A stretch of DNA of 13,058 bases. Source: Actinomycetes bacterium (GTDB lineage: Bacteria; Actinomycetota; Coriobacteriia; Coriobacteriales; Eggerthellaceae). Shown piece by piece: positions 6,616 through 12,854 of this stretch. Below the pieces are notes generated by a model. That model was not told where the DNA came from. It was given only the letters and a program-made list of their open reading frames with translations, and made no database searches. Positions within the stretch are counted from its first letter, which is position 1, and each line of letters begins with the position of its first letter. The stretch is taken from positions 1 to 13,058 of the forward strand of contig JAEYEL010000099.1 in the NCBI GenBank assembly GCA_023403475.1, read 5' to 3'. Position numbers and translations under genes: made by a program.

Positions 6616-6631
6616 TTCCAACAGGTTGGAA
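6616..6631 (+). other. Hairpin in the MFS 3 leader
   Basis: TTCCAA-CAGG-TTGGAA, a 6-bp stem 14 bases before the AGGAGG ribosome site. It may affect translation start or mRNA stability; no T-run follows. Confidence 0.35.
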
Positions 6632-6657
6632 CGTCGGAAATAATTAGGAGGCTGCAA

Positions 6658-7953
6658 GTGAAGAACATATCGGGAAGGCAAGTTGCTACTTACTTGCTGT
6701 TAGGGCTTGGGTTTTCCATGGTCATGAGCTTTATGTACATGCAGTATGTGTACTATGACCCGATGCTTGAGGTGCTGGGATGCACGAATGCGGAGCTCGG
6801 ACTGCTCATTACCATCAAGGCCATTGGCGACTTAGTCATTGCCGTGCCAGGCGGTCTTATTGCAGACAGGTTCGATTGCAAGAAAGTCCTTACACTCTTT
6901 CTCGGCATTACAACGCTCACCTGCTTGATATTCTCGCTCTTTATGACTTATCAGGCGGCCTTGGTTATATGGTTCATATTGGCTATGGTCATGGGCCCTT
7001 GGTATTCTGGAGTGTACAAAACCGTGCGCGTGACCTCTACGCCCGAAACGATCGGAAAAGCATACGGCCTGCTTGGCATTGGCGTTGCTGTAGGTTCCAT
7101 TATCACCAATACGTTGGGTCTTTCCCTCTATGACAACATCTCTGCCACTTCGGGTGCATCTGCGGGTCTCCACGCGATCCTTATGGTGTTCTTTGCTGCC
7201 GGACTTATTTCCTGCGTTGGCGGTTGGGCTTTGCTGCGAAACATGCCTGCCTACACGACGAAGGAAGAGGACACCATGAAGATCACGCCTGCGAATCTTT
7301 TGGCAGTTGCCAAAGATCCAGGAACGTGGCTTTATATTATCGGCTGCTTCTCCATTTATTCGTTCCAGGTTTCGCTATCGTACTTCACCCCGTACTTCAC
7401 GGCCGTTTTGGGCGTGACAGTTACGCTTTCAGGATTCATCGCGGTTTTCCGTCAATACGGCTTGCGCATCATTTCTTCGCCTATCGGCGGGTGGCTCGGC
7501 GATAAGCTGGGTTCTACTGGAAAAGTCATTCGTGGATCCATGGTTATTTTGGGCGTGATAGTTCTCATCGTTCTGTTCCTCCCAGAAGGGGCTCCTCTTG
7601 GTGTGCTTGTGGCTATTGTCTTCATCCTCGGCTTGCTGGGCACGATGAACATTTCGCTCCAAGCGTCCATTTCGAAAGACTGCATGTTGCCTCCGAAACA
7701 TATGGGCATTGTGGTCGGCGCTACTGCCTTGTTTTCCGCCGACCTTTTCCAGCAGACATTGTTTGGAAACTGGCTTGATACATACGGCAATGCTACTGGA
7801 TATGATTACATCTGGATCTTTACGCTGTGCAACATAGTGCTCTGCATTACGGTTCTTAGCATCGCCATTGCTCGTCGCAAGCGCAAGGAAGCGGCAATGA
7901 AGGCTGCGGAGAGCGTGAATGGAGAGGTGCCTGCTTCTGCAAAAAATAATTAG
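6658..7953 (+). CDS. MFS transporter 3
   Basis: Inner-membrane major facilitator carrier, 431 aa, about twelve helices, very close to MFS 1 and apparently its intact counterpart. It has FMYMQYVYYDPML in helix 1, loop motif GGLIADRFDCKK, PWYSGVYKTVRV in helix 4, YFTPYFTAVLG in helix 7-8 and the second loop motif GGWLGDKLGSTGK. The frame is open further upstream to 6415, but the start is taken as GTG 6658 because AGGAGG (6646-6651) is correctly spaced and the protein then aligns with the start of MFS 1. The upstream stretch is occupied by the terminator, promoter and operator. It is followed after 103 bp by the MBL hydrolase gene. The operator-controlled strong promoter suggests substrate-induced expression. 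Confidence 0.92.
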   Translation: MKNISGRQVATYLLLGLGFSMVMSFMYMQYVYYDPMLEVLGCTNAELGLLITIKAIGDLVIAVPGGLIADRFDCKKVLTLFLGITTLTCLIFSLFMTYQAALVIWFILAMVMGPWYSGVYKTVRVTSTPETIGKAYGLLGIGVAVGSIITNTLGLSLYDNISATSGASAGLHAILMVFFAAGLISCVGGWALLRNMPAYTTKEEDTMKITPANLLAVAKDPGTWLYIIGCFSIYSFQVSLSYFTPYFTAVLGVTVTLSGFIAVFRQYGLRIISSPIGGWLGDKLGSTGKVIRGSMVILGVIVLIVLFLPEGAPLGVLVAIVFILGLLGTMNISLQASISKDCMLPPKHMGIVVGATALFSADLFQQTLFGNWLDTYGNATGYDYIWIFTLCNIVLCITVLSIAIARRKRKEAAMKAAESVNGEVPASAKNN

Positions 7954-7989
7954 GAAGCTCGACAGAAGATTGCGAACCGTTGCAAATGG

Positions 7990-8022
7990 GAGAGGAGAGC
8001 AGTATCTGCGTGCTCTCCTCTC
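7990..8022 (+). other. Perfect 12-bp hairpin between MFS 3 and the MBL hydrolase
   Basis: GAGAGGAGAGCA (7990-8001) pairs perfectly with TGCTCTCCTCTC (8011-8022) around a 9-nt loop. No adjacent T-run follows, although TTTT occurs at 8039-8042. It could be a partial terminator or an RNase processing site that sets the ratio of carrier to enzyme. The purine-rich 5' arm resembles a ribosome site but no start codon follows at usable spacing. Confidence 0.5.
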
Positions 8023-8056
8023 GTATGATTGATGTAGATTTTAAAGGGGTAAGATT

Positions 8057-8986
8057 ATGAAAAGAAAGGTAACCGCTCCTCAGGTATACCGGATCAACGA
8101 TCAGGTTCTATGCTTCTATCTCGGTCGAAACGTTACTGGCCCTTCGCCAGTTGCCGACATCGACGGCAACTGGGTCGACCTTGACTGGGCTTGGGGCGTG
8201 TGTTCATACGCGATTTGCGATAGTGACGAAGCGCTGATATTCGACACCAACGTGTATCCTGACCAGGCGCTGTGGATTCGTCGATATCTGGAAGATCAAA
8301 GGGGAGTAAGGCGATTCACGGTCGTATTGAGCCATTGGCATCTGGACCACATCTCCGGTAACGAGCATTTTAGCGATTGTCACATAATCGCTTCGAGCCG
8401 CTGTCGCCAAGAGATGATTGCGATCAAGGACAAGGCTGAGGCGGGTAGACTTTGGAAAGAGCCTGCTATTAAGGTGGTGCTGCCCGATATAGTTTTCGAA
8501 GACTCCTTGAGCGTATATGTGGGAGATACTGAAGTTCAACTGAGAAGGTACGACATCCATACGCCCGATTCGATAGCGGCGTTCGTTCCAAAGTACAAGC
8601 TTTGCCTATGCGGAGACATGCTTGAAGATACCGTCGCTTTTGTCCTTACTATCGAGGCTCTTGTGGCGCAGCGCTCCGAGCTTGAACGCCTGAAAGAAAT
8701 GGGAGCGGAAGTGTTTTATCCTGATCATGGCGATCCGGAGAAGATTTCCAATGGAGGTTACGGCTCTGATTTTATCGATGCGGTTCTCGAGTATTCCCAT
8801 AATCTTGTGGAGTTGCATGACGATCCCGACTACGATAAGCTTCCCATTGAGCGGTTTATACCGAAGGCGCTAGAGAACGGCACTCTTTCGGTGTGGCCGC
8901 CTTACGTGAGCGTTCACAAGGGGAATGTCGAGCTGGTTAAAGCGTACTTCGCGAACAAAGCAGAGGAGGAAGCGAAAGGCGAATAA
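8057..8986 (+). CDS. MBL-fold (metallo-beta-lactamase superfamily) hydrolase
   Basis: Probable cytoplasmic dinuclear-metal hydrolase, 309 aa, with no signal peptide. The zinc motif HxHxDH is intact as SHWHLDHISG (His93, His95, Asp97, His98). The later ligands are present too: His in RYDIHTPDS (about 168), Asp in LCLCGDML (about 187) and His in YPDHGDPE (about 226). The N-terminal part (DTNVYPDQA, about 63-71) matches the usual DTG region with Asn in place of Gly. The family includes glyoxalase II, lactonases, arylsulfatases and other ester or amide hydrolases; which reaction applies here is not visible. The ATG at 8057 is preceded by AAAGGGGT. It follows MFS 3 on the same strand, and I infer that it acts on a compound related to the transported one. 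Confidence 0.88.
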   Translation: MKRKVTAPQVYRINDQVLCFYLGRNVTGPSPVADIDGNWVDLDWAWGVCSYAICDSDEALIFDTNVYPDQALWIRRYLEDQRGVRRFTVVLSHWHLDHISGNEHFSDCHIIASSRCRQEMIAIKDKAEAGRLWKEPAIKVVLPDIVFEDSLSVYVGDTEVQLRRYDIHTPDSIAAFVPKYKLCLCGDMLEDTVAFVLTIEALVAQRSELERLKEMGAEVFYPDHGDPEKISNGGYGSDFIDAVLEYSHNLVELHDDPDYDKLPIERFIPKALENGTLSVWPPYVSVHKGNVELVKAYFANKAEEEAKGE

Positions 8987-9069
8987 AGGAGGGGGGAAGC
9001 TGAAGCTTGGAGCAGTCGGAACGATTGCGGCACCGGTATTGCAATTGTTTGCGATAGACGCCACTCAGA

Positions 9070-9110
9070 GAGTAGCCCGCAGTTTTATAGAGCTGCGGGC
9101 TACTCCTCTT
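9070..9110. terminator. Strong terminator between convergent genes
   Basis: GAGTAGCCCGCAG (9070-9082) pairs perfectly with CTGCGGGCTACTC (9093-9105), a 13-bp GC-rich stem with a 10-nt loop, followed by CTCTTT on the + strand. It ends the MFS 3-MBL unit and, being symmetric, may also stop the convergent MATE transcript, though its - strand T-run is poor. Confidence 0.7.
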
Positions 9111-9147
9111 TCGAGATTCGCCTTTTGAGAATATCGAGGGCCGCTCA

Positions 9148-10518
9148 TCAATCAGCTTCGATCATGCGGAGGCGCTTATTCTCTCGCACGATTAGAAACA
9201 TGGAGGTAGCAAATGAAAGCGTCTCGCATACGGGCATCGTCATCCATACGCCGATATCTTTCAACCCGAAAACGCCAGTAAGTAGAAAAGCGACTGGCAG
9301 CAGGTAGATAACATTGCGACATAGGGCGGTAAAGCAGGCCAAGCCGTCTTTTTCGATAGCTTGGTAATACCCGCTTACAACAAATGATAGGCATCCGAAG
9401 GCGAACAGGCCAAGGTACAGATAGATGCGCGAAGATGCTGTCGCTATCAGATCAGGATCGTCTCCAATGAAGAAGAACAGGACGTAGTCTTTTGCAAGTA
9501 AGATGGCGATGCAGATGATTCCCATTATGATGACGGTGTAGAGCGACGTGAGATTGAGCGCCTTTCGCACGCGTTCGTACGACTTGGCGCCAAAGTTGAA
9601 GCTTGCAATGGGCTGCAGGCCGGGCGCAAATGCCAAGGTGACGATAAGCGTTAAAATGTACATGAGATAACCGTTCAGCACTCCGAAAACGGCCGTGTCG
9701 GTTGCGTCCGAATATTGTATCAGGAACGCGTTGATGATGACGGCAATAGCGGCGATGGCCATTTGCACGGCGAACGTGGCCAAACCAGCGATATTGACGT
9801 TCTTGATAAGTTTCATGTCGAGCTTTGCGTCGGATAACTTTGCTTTGAAAAGGGTTTTCCTGCTAAAGACGAAGTAAAAACCTATGAGAGCCCATGATCC
9901 TACCGTAAGCCCATATGCGGTAGAAGAACTTGCTGTGCCAACGCCCCACTGGAAGATGCAAAAATATTCAACTACTTCTGCATAAAGTGGGGGAATGATA
10001 AACGCGAGAGAGCCGATAAAGGGTTTCTCGTCCAGACGAACGAAGTAATAGAAGATGCAGCCTAGTACGTAGAAGGGAAAGAACATGAAGTATCGCTGCA
10101 CATATGCGCTGCATGGCTCAACAAGATTGCCTGTCGCTCCCAGAAACACAGCAATCTGAGGCGTGAAAAGAAGCCCGAGAATCGTAATGACAACACCCGC
10201 AAACAGACCGTACCAGACGCATTGGCCGAAGAGTCTCCTTGCTTCTTCTCGCTCGCCCTTTCCCAAGTGAATGGCGGCAAGCGATGTTCCGCCTACGCCA
10301 ATGAGGCAGCCGATTGCCATGGCGAAGCTGAGAAGGGGAACCACGATGGCGATGGTAGACAATCCTAACTCGCCAAGGCCGTTCCCCACCAGAAAACCAT
10401 CGGTTGATATTTGAAATGCTTGGAACAAAAGACCTATAAGACCTGCTGCACAGTACTTTTTTACAAGGCTGTTTATGGGTTTCGTGCCGAGTTCTCGGTT
10501 TTCATTGACATCAGTCAT
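9148..10518 (-). CDS. MATE-family multidrug/metabolite efflux transporter
   Basis: Inner-membrane exporter of the multi antimicrobial extrusion family, 456 aa, about twelve helices in two MatE repeats. Recognisable parts include FQISTDGFLVGNGLG near helix 1, LIGVGGTSLAAIHLGKGE after helix 2 and, in the second repeat, the strongly conserved PGLQPIASFNFGAKSYERV. The family uses Na+ or H+ gradients to expel cationic or other drugs. I choose the ATG at 10518 because AAAGGAGC (10532-10525) sits 6 bases upstream. The longer in-frame start at 10662 has a hydrophilic unstructured lead unlike the family and would cover the leader hairpins. It lies 208 bp downstream of the amidohydrolase on the same strand, so export of a product or of a toxic analogue of the substrate is a plausible role. 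Confidence 0.9.
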   Translation of the reverse strand: MTDVNENRELGTKPINSLVKKYCAAGLIGLLFQAFQISTDGFLVGNGLGELGLSTIAIVVPLLSFAMAIGCLIGVGGTSLAAIHLGKGEREEARRLFGQCVWYGLFAGVVITILGLLFTPQIAVFLGATGNLVEPCSAYVQRYFMFFPFYVLGCIFYYFVRLDEKPFIGSLAFIIPPLYAEVVEYFCIFQWGVGTASSSTAYGLTVGSWALIGFYFVFSRKTLFKAKLSDAKLDMKLIKNVNIAGLATFAVQMAIAAIAVIINAFLIQYSDATDTAVFGVLNGYLMYILTLIVTLAFAPGLQPIASFNFGAKSYERVRKALNLTSLYTVIIMGIICIAILLAKDYVLFFFIGDDPDLIATASSRIYLYLGLFAFGCLSFVVSGYYQAIEKDGLACFTALCRNVIYLLPVAFLLTGVFGLKDIGVWMTMPVCETLSFATSMFLIVRENKRLRMIEAD

Positions 10519-10524
10519 GTTGTT

Positions 10525-10726
10525 GCTCCTTTGAACATATGCGCTCGAAAGGTGCGCATAGGTAGAGCTGCGATGCGCGCGACTTTTCGAGCTATTTCGT
10601 GAGGGCTGCGGGTTAATGCAGTTCGATTCGACTCCCCCTGTGTATGCGCCTCGTTGAAACACCTAAGATAGCCGGGACGCCAGGCCGGTTTCTCACAAAC
10701 ATTCGCTATGCGAGAAAAGATAGCTT
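10525..10726 (-). promoter_or_regulatory. Structured leader upstream of the MATE gene with competing hairpins
   Basis: In RNA sense, TATGCGC (10560-10554) can pair either with the upstream GCGCAT (10578-10573), extended by an outer stem GCTCGAAAAG (10592-10583) with CTTTCGAGC (10551-10543), or with the downstream GCGCATA (10544-10538), which ends five bases before the AAAGGAGC ribosome site. The two folds exclude each other because they share 10554-10560 and 10543-10544. A further GCGCATA copy lies at 10649-10643. No known riboswitch consensus is recognised. Confidence 0.45.
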
Positions 10727-12070
10727 CTACGCGAGGTTTGTTATGCCCGCTCTTCGGACAAGCCCAAGGGCTTCGCGCGAACATGATTTCAGAAGCTCCC
10801 TTTCGTTGATGCCCAGCAACACCCCTCCTTCCATGACAAGAGTGCCCTTCGCTATGACGGTAGATATATTTCGCGAGCTTGCCGAATATGCGAGCGCTGA
10901 CACGGGATCATGCATGGCTGCGCCAGCAGCATCGGCAAGAGGGTCAAGAATAAAAAGATCGGCATCCTTGCCTTTTTCGAGCGAGCCGATACTGTCTAAT
11001 TTTCCAAGCGCTCTTGCCGCGTTGATCGTTGACATTTCGAGTGCGTTTTGCGCAGTCATGATGGAGGCATCTTTAAGAAGAGCTTTTTGAGACAAGACGG
11101 CAATTTTAAGGGTTTCGAGCATGTTGTTCGAGTTGTTGCAGCCTGCGCCTTCCGTGCTTAGGCATACGTTGGTTCCGGCGTTCATATAAGCCGACAGGGG
11201 GGCGAAACCACTACCTAGATACATGTTGCACACGGGAGAAGACGAGACGGATACGCCACGTTGACGTAAGAGTTCCATGTCGTTTGCCGTGGCGGTGACG
11301 CCGTGAACCAAGAGGGTTCCATCTACGAGCAGTCCATGTGCATCGAGTGTTTCCAGTTCTGCTTTGCCGTGGCGCTTGCGTGTGGATTGGTCGTCGAAGG
11401 CCGCTTCCTGTGCGTGCACGGTAATGTGCAGACGGTGTTTCTCGGCAAGGCGTCGCGTGACTTCAAGGGTCTCGCTGCTATTGTTCCATACTTGAAAAGG
11501 GGCAAGCATAATTTCGGAATCCATGCCTGCAGCACACTCAATAAGCGATTCAAGCTCAGATTCTATACGGCGGGCGCCTTCTCTTGAATCATCGGACTGC
11601 ATGTAGCCCGTCGCGAAAATGACATCGAGACCAAGTTTTCTATATGCCTGTATGACATGTTGATAAAGGGCTATATCGCGTCGCGGGTACATATCGACGA
11701 TGGTCGTGACCCCCGTGTGGATGTTTTCCGCTGCGGTTATTGCCGCCCCTGCGAAAGCTGCGCTAGCTGTAAGGGAATTAGCGGCGGGAAGAGCTGCGGC
11801 GTTGAGCCAGCGATCTAGCGATTTGTCACAGGCAATGCCTTTGATAAGAGCCTGATAGGAGTGAGTATGTGTATTAATCAGACCGGGAAAGACGGCGCAG
11901 CCGGCCGCGTCGATAACGGTATCGGCTTTATCCTCAGAGAAAACGAAGTTTTCTTGGGATCCAGCGTAGGCGATTTTTCCTTCTGAAATTGCGACGATGC
12001 CGTTCGCTACAACGCTGCGATTAGCGTCCATGGTAACGATGCTGCCGTTTTTTATGATGATGTTAAACAA
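10727..12070 (-). CDS. Metal-dependent amidohydrolase of the AtzA/TrzN/SsnA type
   Basis: Cytoplasmic hydrolase or deaminase of the amidohydrolase superfamily (COG0402-like), 447 aa. Members remove amino, chloro or similar groups from purines, triazines, cytosine or S-adenosylhomocysteine analogues. Metal ligands in order: His68 and His70 in GLINTHTHS, His219 and Glu222 in TVHAQEA, His256 in LLVHGV. At the strand-8 position, where most relatives have GTDG, this protein has LSTEGAGCNN with Glu307 in place of Asp. The closing ALGKLDSIGSLEKGKDADLF is a family hallmark. The start is taken as TTG 12070-12068, preceded by AAAAGGAG (12082-12075); the longer in-frame ATG at 12118 would start inside the promoter and operator. 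It ends at TAG. It is probably the first gene of a unit with the MATE gene and is controlled by site A. Confidence 0.88.
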   Translation of the reverse strand: MFNIIIKNGSIVTMDANRSVVANGIVAISEGKIAYAGSQENFVFSEDKADTVIDAAGCAVFPGLINTHTHSYQALIKGIACDKSLDRWLNAAALPAANSLTASAAFAGAAITAAENIHTGVTTIVDMYPRRDIALYQHVIQAYRKLGLDVIFATGYMQSDDSREGARRIESELESLIECAAGMDSEIMLAPFQVWNNSSETLEVTRRLAEKHRLHITVHAQEAAFDDQSTRKRHGKAELETLDAHGLLVDGTLLVHGVTATANDMELLRQRGVSVSSSPVCNMYLGSGFAPLSAYMNAGTNVCLSTEGAGCNNSNNMLETLKIAVLSQKALLKDASIMTAQNALEMSTINAARALGKLDSIGSLEKGKDADLFILDPLADAAGAAMHDPVSALAYSASSRNISTVIAKGTLVMEGGVLLGINERELLKSCSREALGLVRRAGITNLA

Positions 12071-12089
12071 AGCGCTCCTTTTAGTGTTA

Positions 12090-12109
12090 TATATCAGTTG
12101 TCTGACAAG
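12090..12109. promoter_or_regulatory. Operator-like site A at the amidohydrolase transcription start
   Basis: TATATCAG-TTGT-CTGACAAG. It has the same halves as site B, with the centre reversed, and also contains the perfect 11-bp palindrome TTGTC-T-GACAA (12098-12108). It overlaps the predicted -10 and start point of the amidohydrolase promoter. Confidence 0.55.
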
Positions 12110-12135
12110 ATACCACATACAACTAGAGAAGGCAA
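12107..12135 (-). promoter_or_regulatory. Candidate promoter of the amidohydrolase gene
   Basis: On the - strand, TTGCCT (12135-12130) and TATCTT (12112-12107), 17 bp apart, the latter with an extended TGG in front. Each matches the consensus at 4 of 6. The start would fall near 12100, inside site A, giving a leader of about 30 nt. An alternative extended -10 (TGATATATA, 12096-12088) would leave almost no room for the ribosome site. Confidence 0.4.
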
Positions 12136-12243
12136 ATCAAAGGGAGCGACAATTATTTTGGAACGTAAAAATTCCCCACATATTGCGCAGGGCTAAGTTT
12201 CGCCCGAGAAGCACTATGGGATGATTGGGGTGTTTGTGGCGTC

Positions 12244-12504
12244 TTGCAAAAAGATTGGCCGCTTTCGATTCGCTCTCAGCGGGACGCTCGTCTCATCATT
12301 GTGTTTTTCGTTATTGACCCTAGCAGCCTGCTCCACGAAGCCGTCAAGCGCTTCTTTGTTGTGGATAAGGACGAAGTTTCACCTCGCCAAGTTGGCAGAA
12401 TGCGCGAGGATGGGTTGAGCCGGCAGAAGATAGGAGGGTGTTTGCAGATGTTTCGTGCTGTTGAATGGCGGACGGAAAGAAGGCAGAATAAGGTTCGCAA
12501 TTAG
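12244..12504 (+). pseudogene. Doubtful small frame, possibly a gene remnant
   Basis: An open frame of 86 codons from TTG 12244 to TAG 12502-12504, without a convincing ribosome site. The second half (about residues 45-86, VSPRQVGRMREDGLSRQKIG and then VEWRTERRQNK) reads like real charged helical protein; the first third does not. After the TAG the same frame continues as VRNQ-VLDQ-VLKE repeats into the antitoxin start region, so the stop may be a CAG-to-TAG change in an older gene. I recognise no family. It may equally be a chance frame. The rest of the gap from 12136 to 12490 shows no other supported feature. Confidence 0.25.
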
Positions 12505-12538
12505 GTTCGTAACCAAGTTCTTGACCAGGTTCTTAAAG
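12491..12538 (+). repeat. Four 12-nt tandem repeats just upstream of the antitoxin
   Basis: Four consecutive 12-mers: AGGTTCGCAATT, AGGTTCGTAACC, AAGTTCTTGACC, AGGTTCTTAAAG, approximate consensus AGGTTCNTRACC. They end 12 bases before the antitoxin ribosome site AAGGAGGT (12551-12558). They could be an operator array for the toxin-antitoxin operon or the 3' end of a repetitive coding sequence, since the 12-nt period keeps frame. Confidence 0.7.
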
Positions 12539-12563
12539 AGCATCTTTTTGAAGGAGGTTCGAC

Positions 12564-12854
12564 ATGCCTGCCATATACCCTTCGGTTGCTTTGAGAAACC
12601 GGCGACGGGAGATCAAGGCCATTGCGGATACGGAAATCGTCTACATTACTGAAAACGGACGCGGGAAATATGCTTTCATGTCCGAGGACGTGCTTCGGCG
12701 CACGGCGGATCAGGCGGTCGAAGAGGCTCTGTATGAGCGACGGTTGCACCAAGCGCTCCGAGAGTCCCGAAGCGACTTCGAGGTGGGACGGTTCTACTCC
12801 ACACGTAAAGACTTGATGGCGGCGGTCGCATCGAAACGGGAGCAACATGCCTAA
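12564..12854 (+). CDS. Type II antitoxin, Phd/YefM-like
   Basis: Small cytoplasmic antitoxin of 96 aa that should bind and neutralise the toxin encoded next to it and repress its own operon. The N-terminal segment MPAIYPSVALRNRRREI followed by VYITENGRGKYAFMSED has the Phd/YefM DNA-binding fold pattern (strand, helix, then two strands around the NG turn and the MS turn). The C-terminal part (about 50-96) is charged and helical, as expected for the toxin-wrapping tail. The ATG has a near-perfect site AAGGAGGT at 5-base spacing. The stop codon overlaps the toxin start by 8 bases, giving translational coupling typical of such pairs. Codon use is GC-rich like the left flank of the window. Confidence 0.85.
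   Translation: MPAIYPSVALRNRRREIKAIADTEIVYITENGRGKYAFMSEDVLRRTADQAVEEALYERRLHQALRESRSDFEVGRFYSTRKDLMAAVASKREQHA

Noticed and set aside
6415..6657. Upstream extension of MFS 3 to a TTG at 6415
   Set aside because: It would add 81 residues unlike MFS 1 and MFS 2 and would cover a terminator, a perfect promoter and an operator. GTG 6658 has AGGAGG at correct spacing.
8925..9128. 67-codon frame overlapping the MBL gene end
   Set aside because: It mostly overlaps the MBL gene and the terminator hairpin and shows no protein-like features.
10543..10640. tRNA or tmRNA fragment, because of GGTAGAGC and GTTCGATTC
   Set aside because: The bases flanking TTCGATT do not form a T-stem, the D-loop would be far too long, and no acceptor stem or CCA end can be drawn.
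10519..10662. Longer start of the MATE protein at 10662
   Set aside because: It adds 48 polar residues not expected in the family, and ATG 10518 has a strong ribosome site.
12071..12118. ATG 12118 as start of the amidohydrolase
   Set aside because: Transcription probably begins at about 12100, within this stretch, and the family N-terminus begins at FNIIIKNG. TTG 12070 has AAAAGGAG upstream.
12491..12538. CRISPR array
   Set aside because: The 12-nt units are contiguous without spacers and no cas genes are near.
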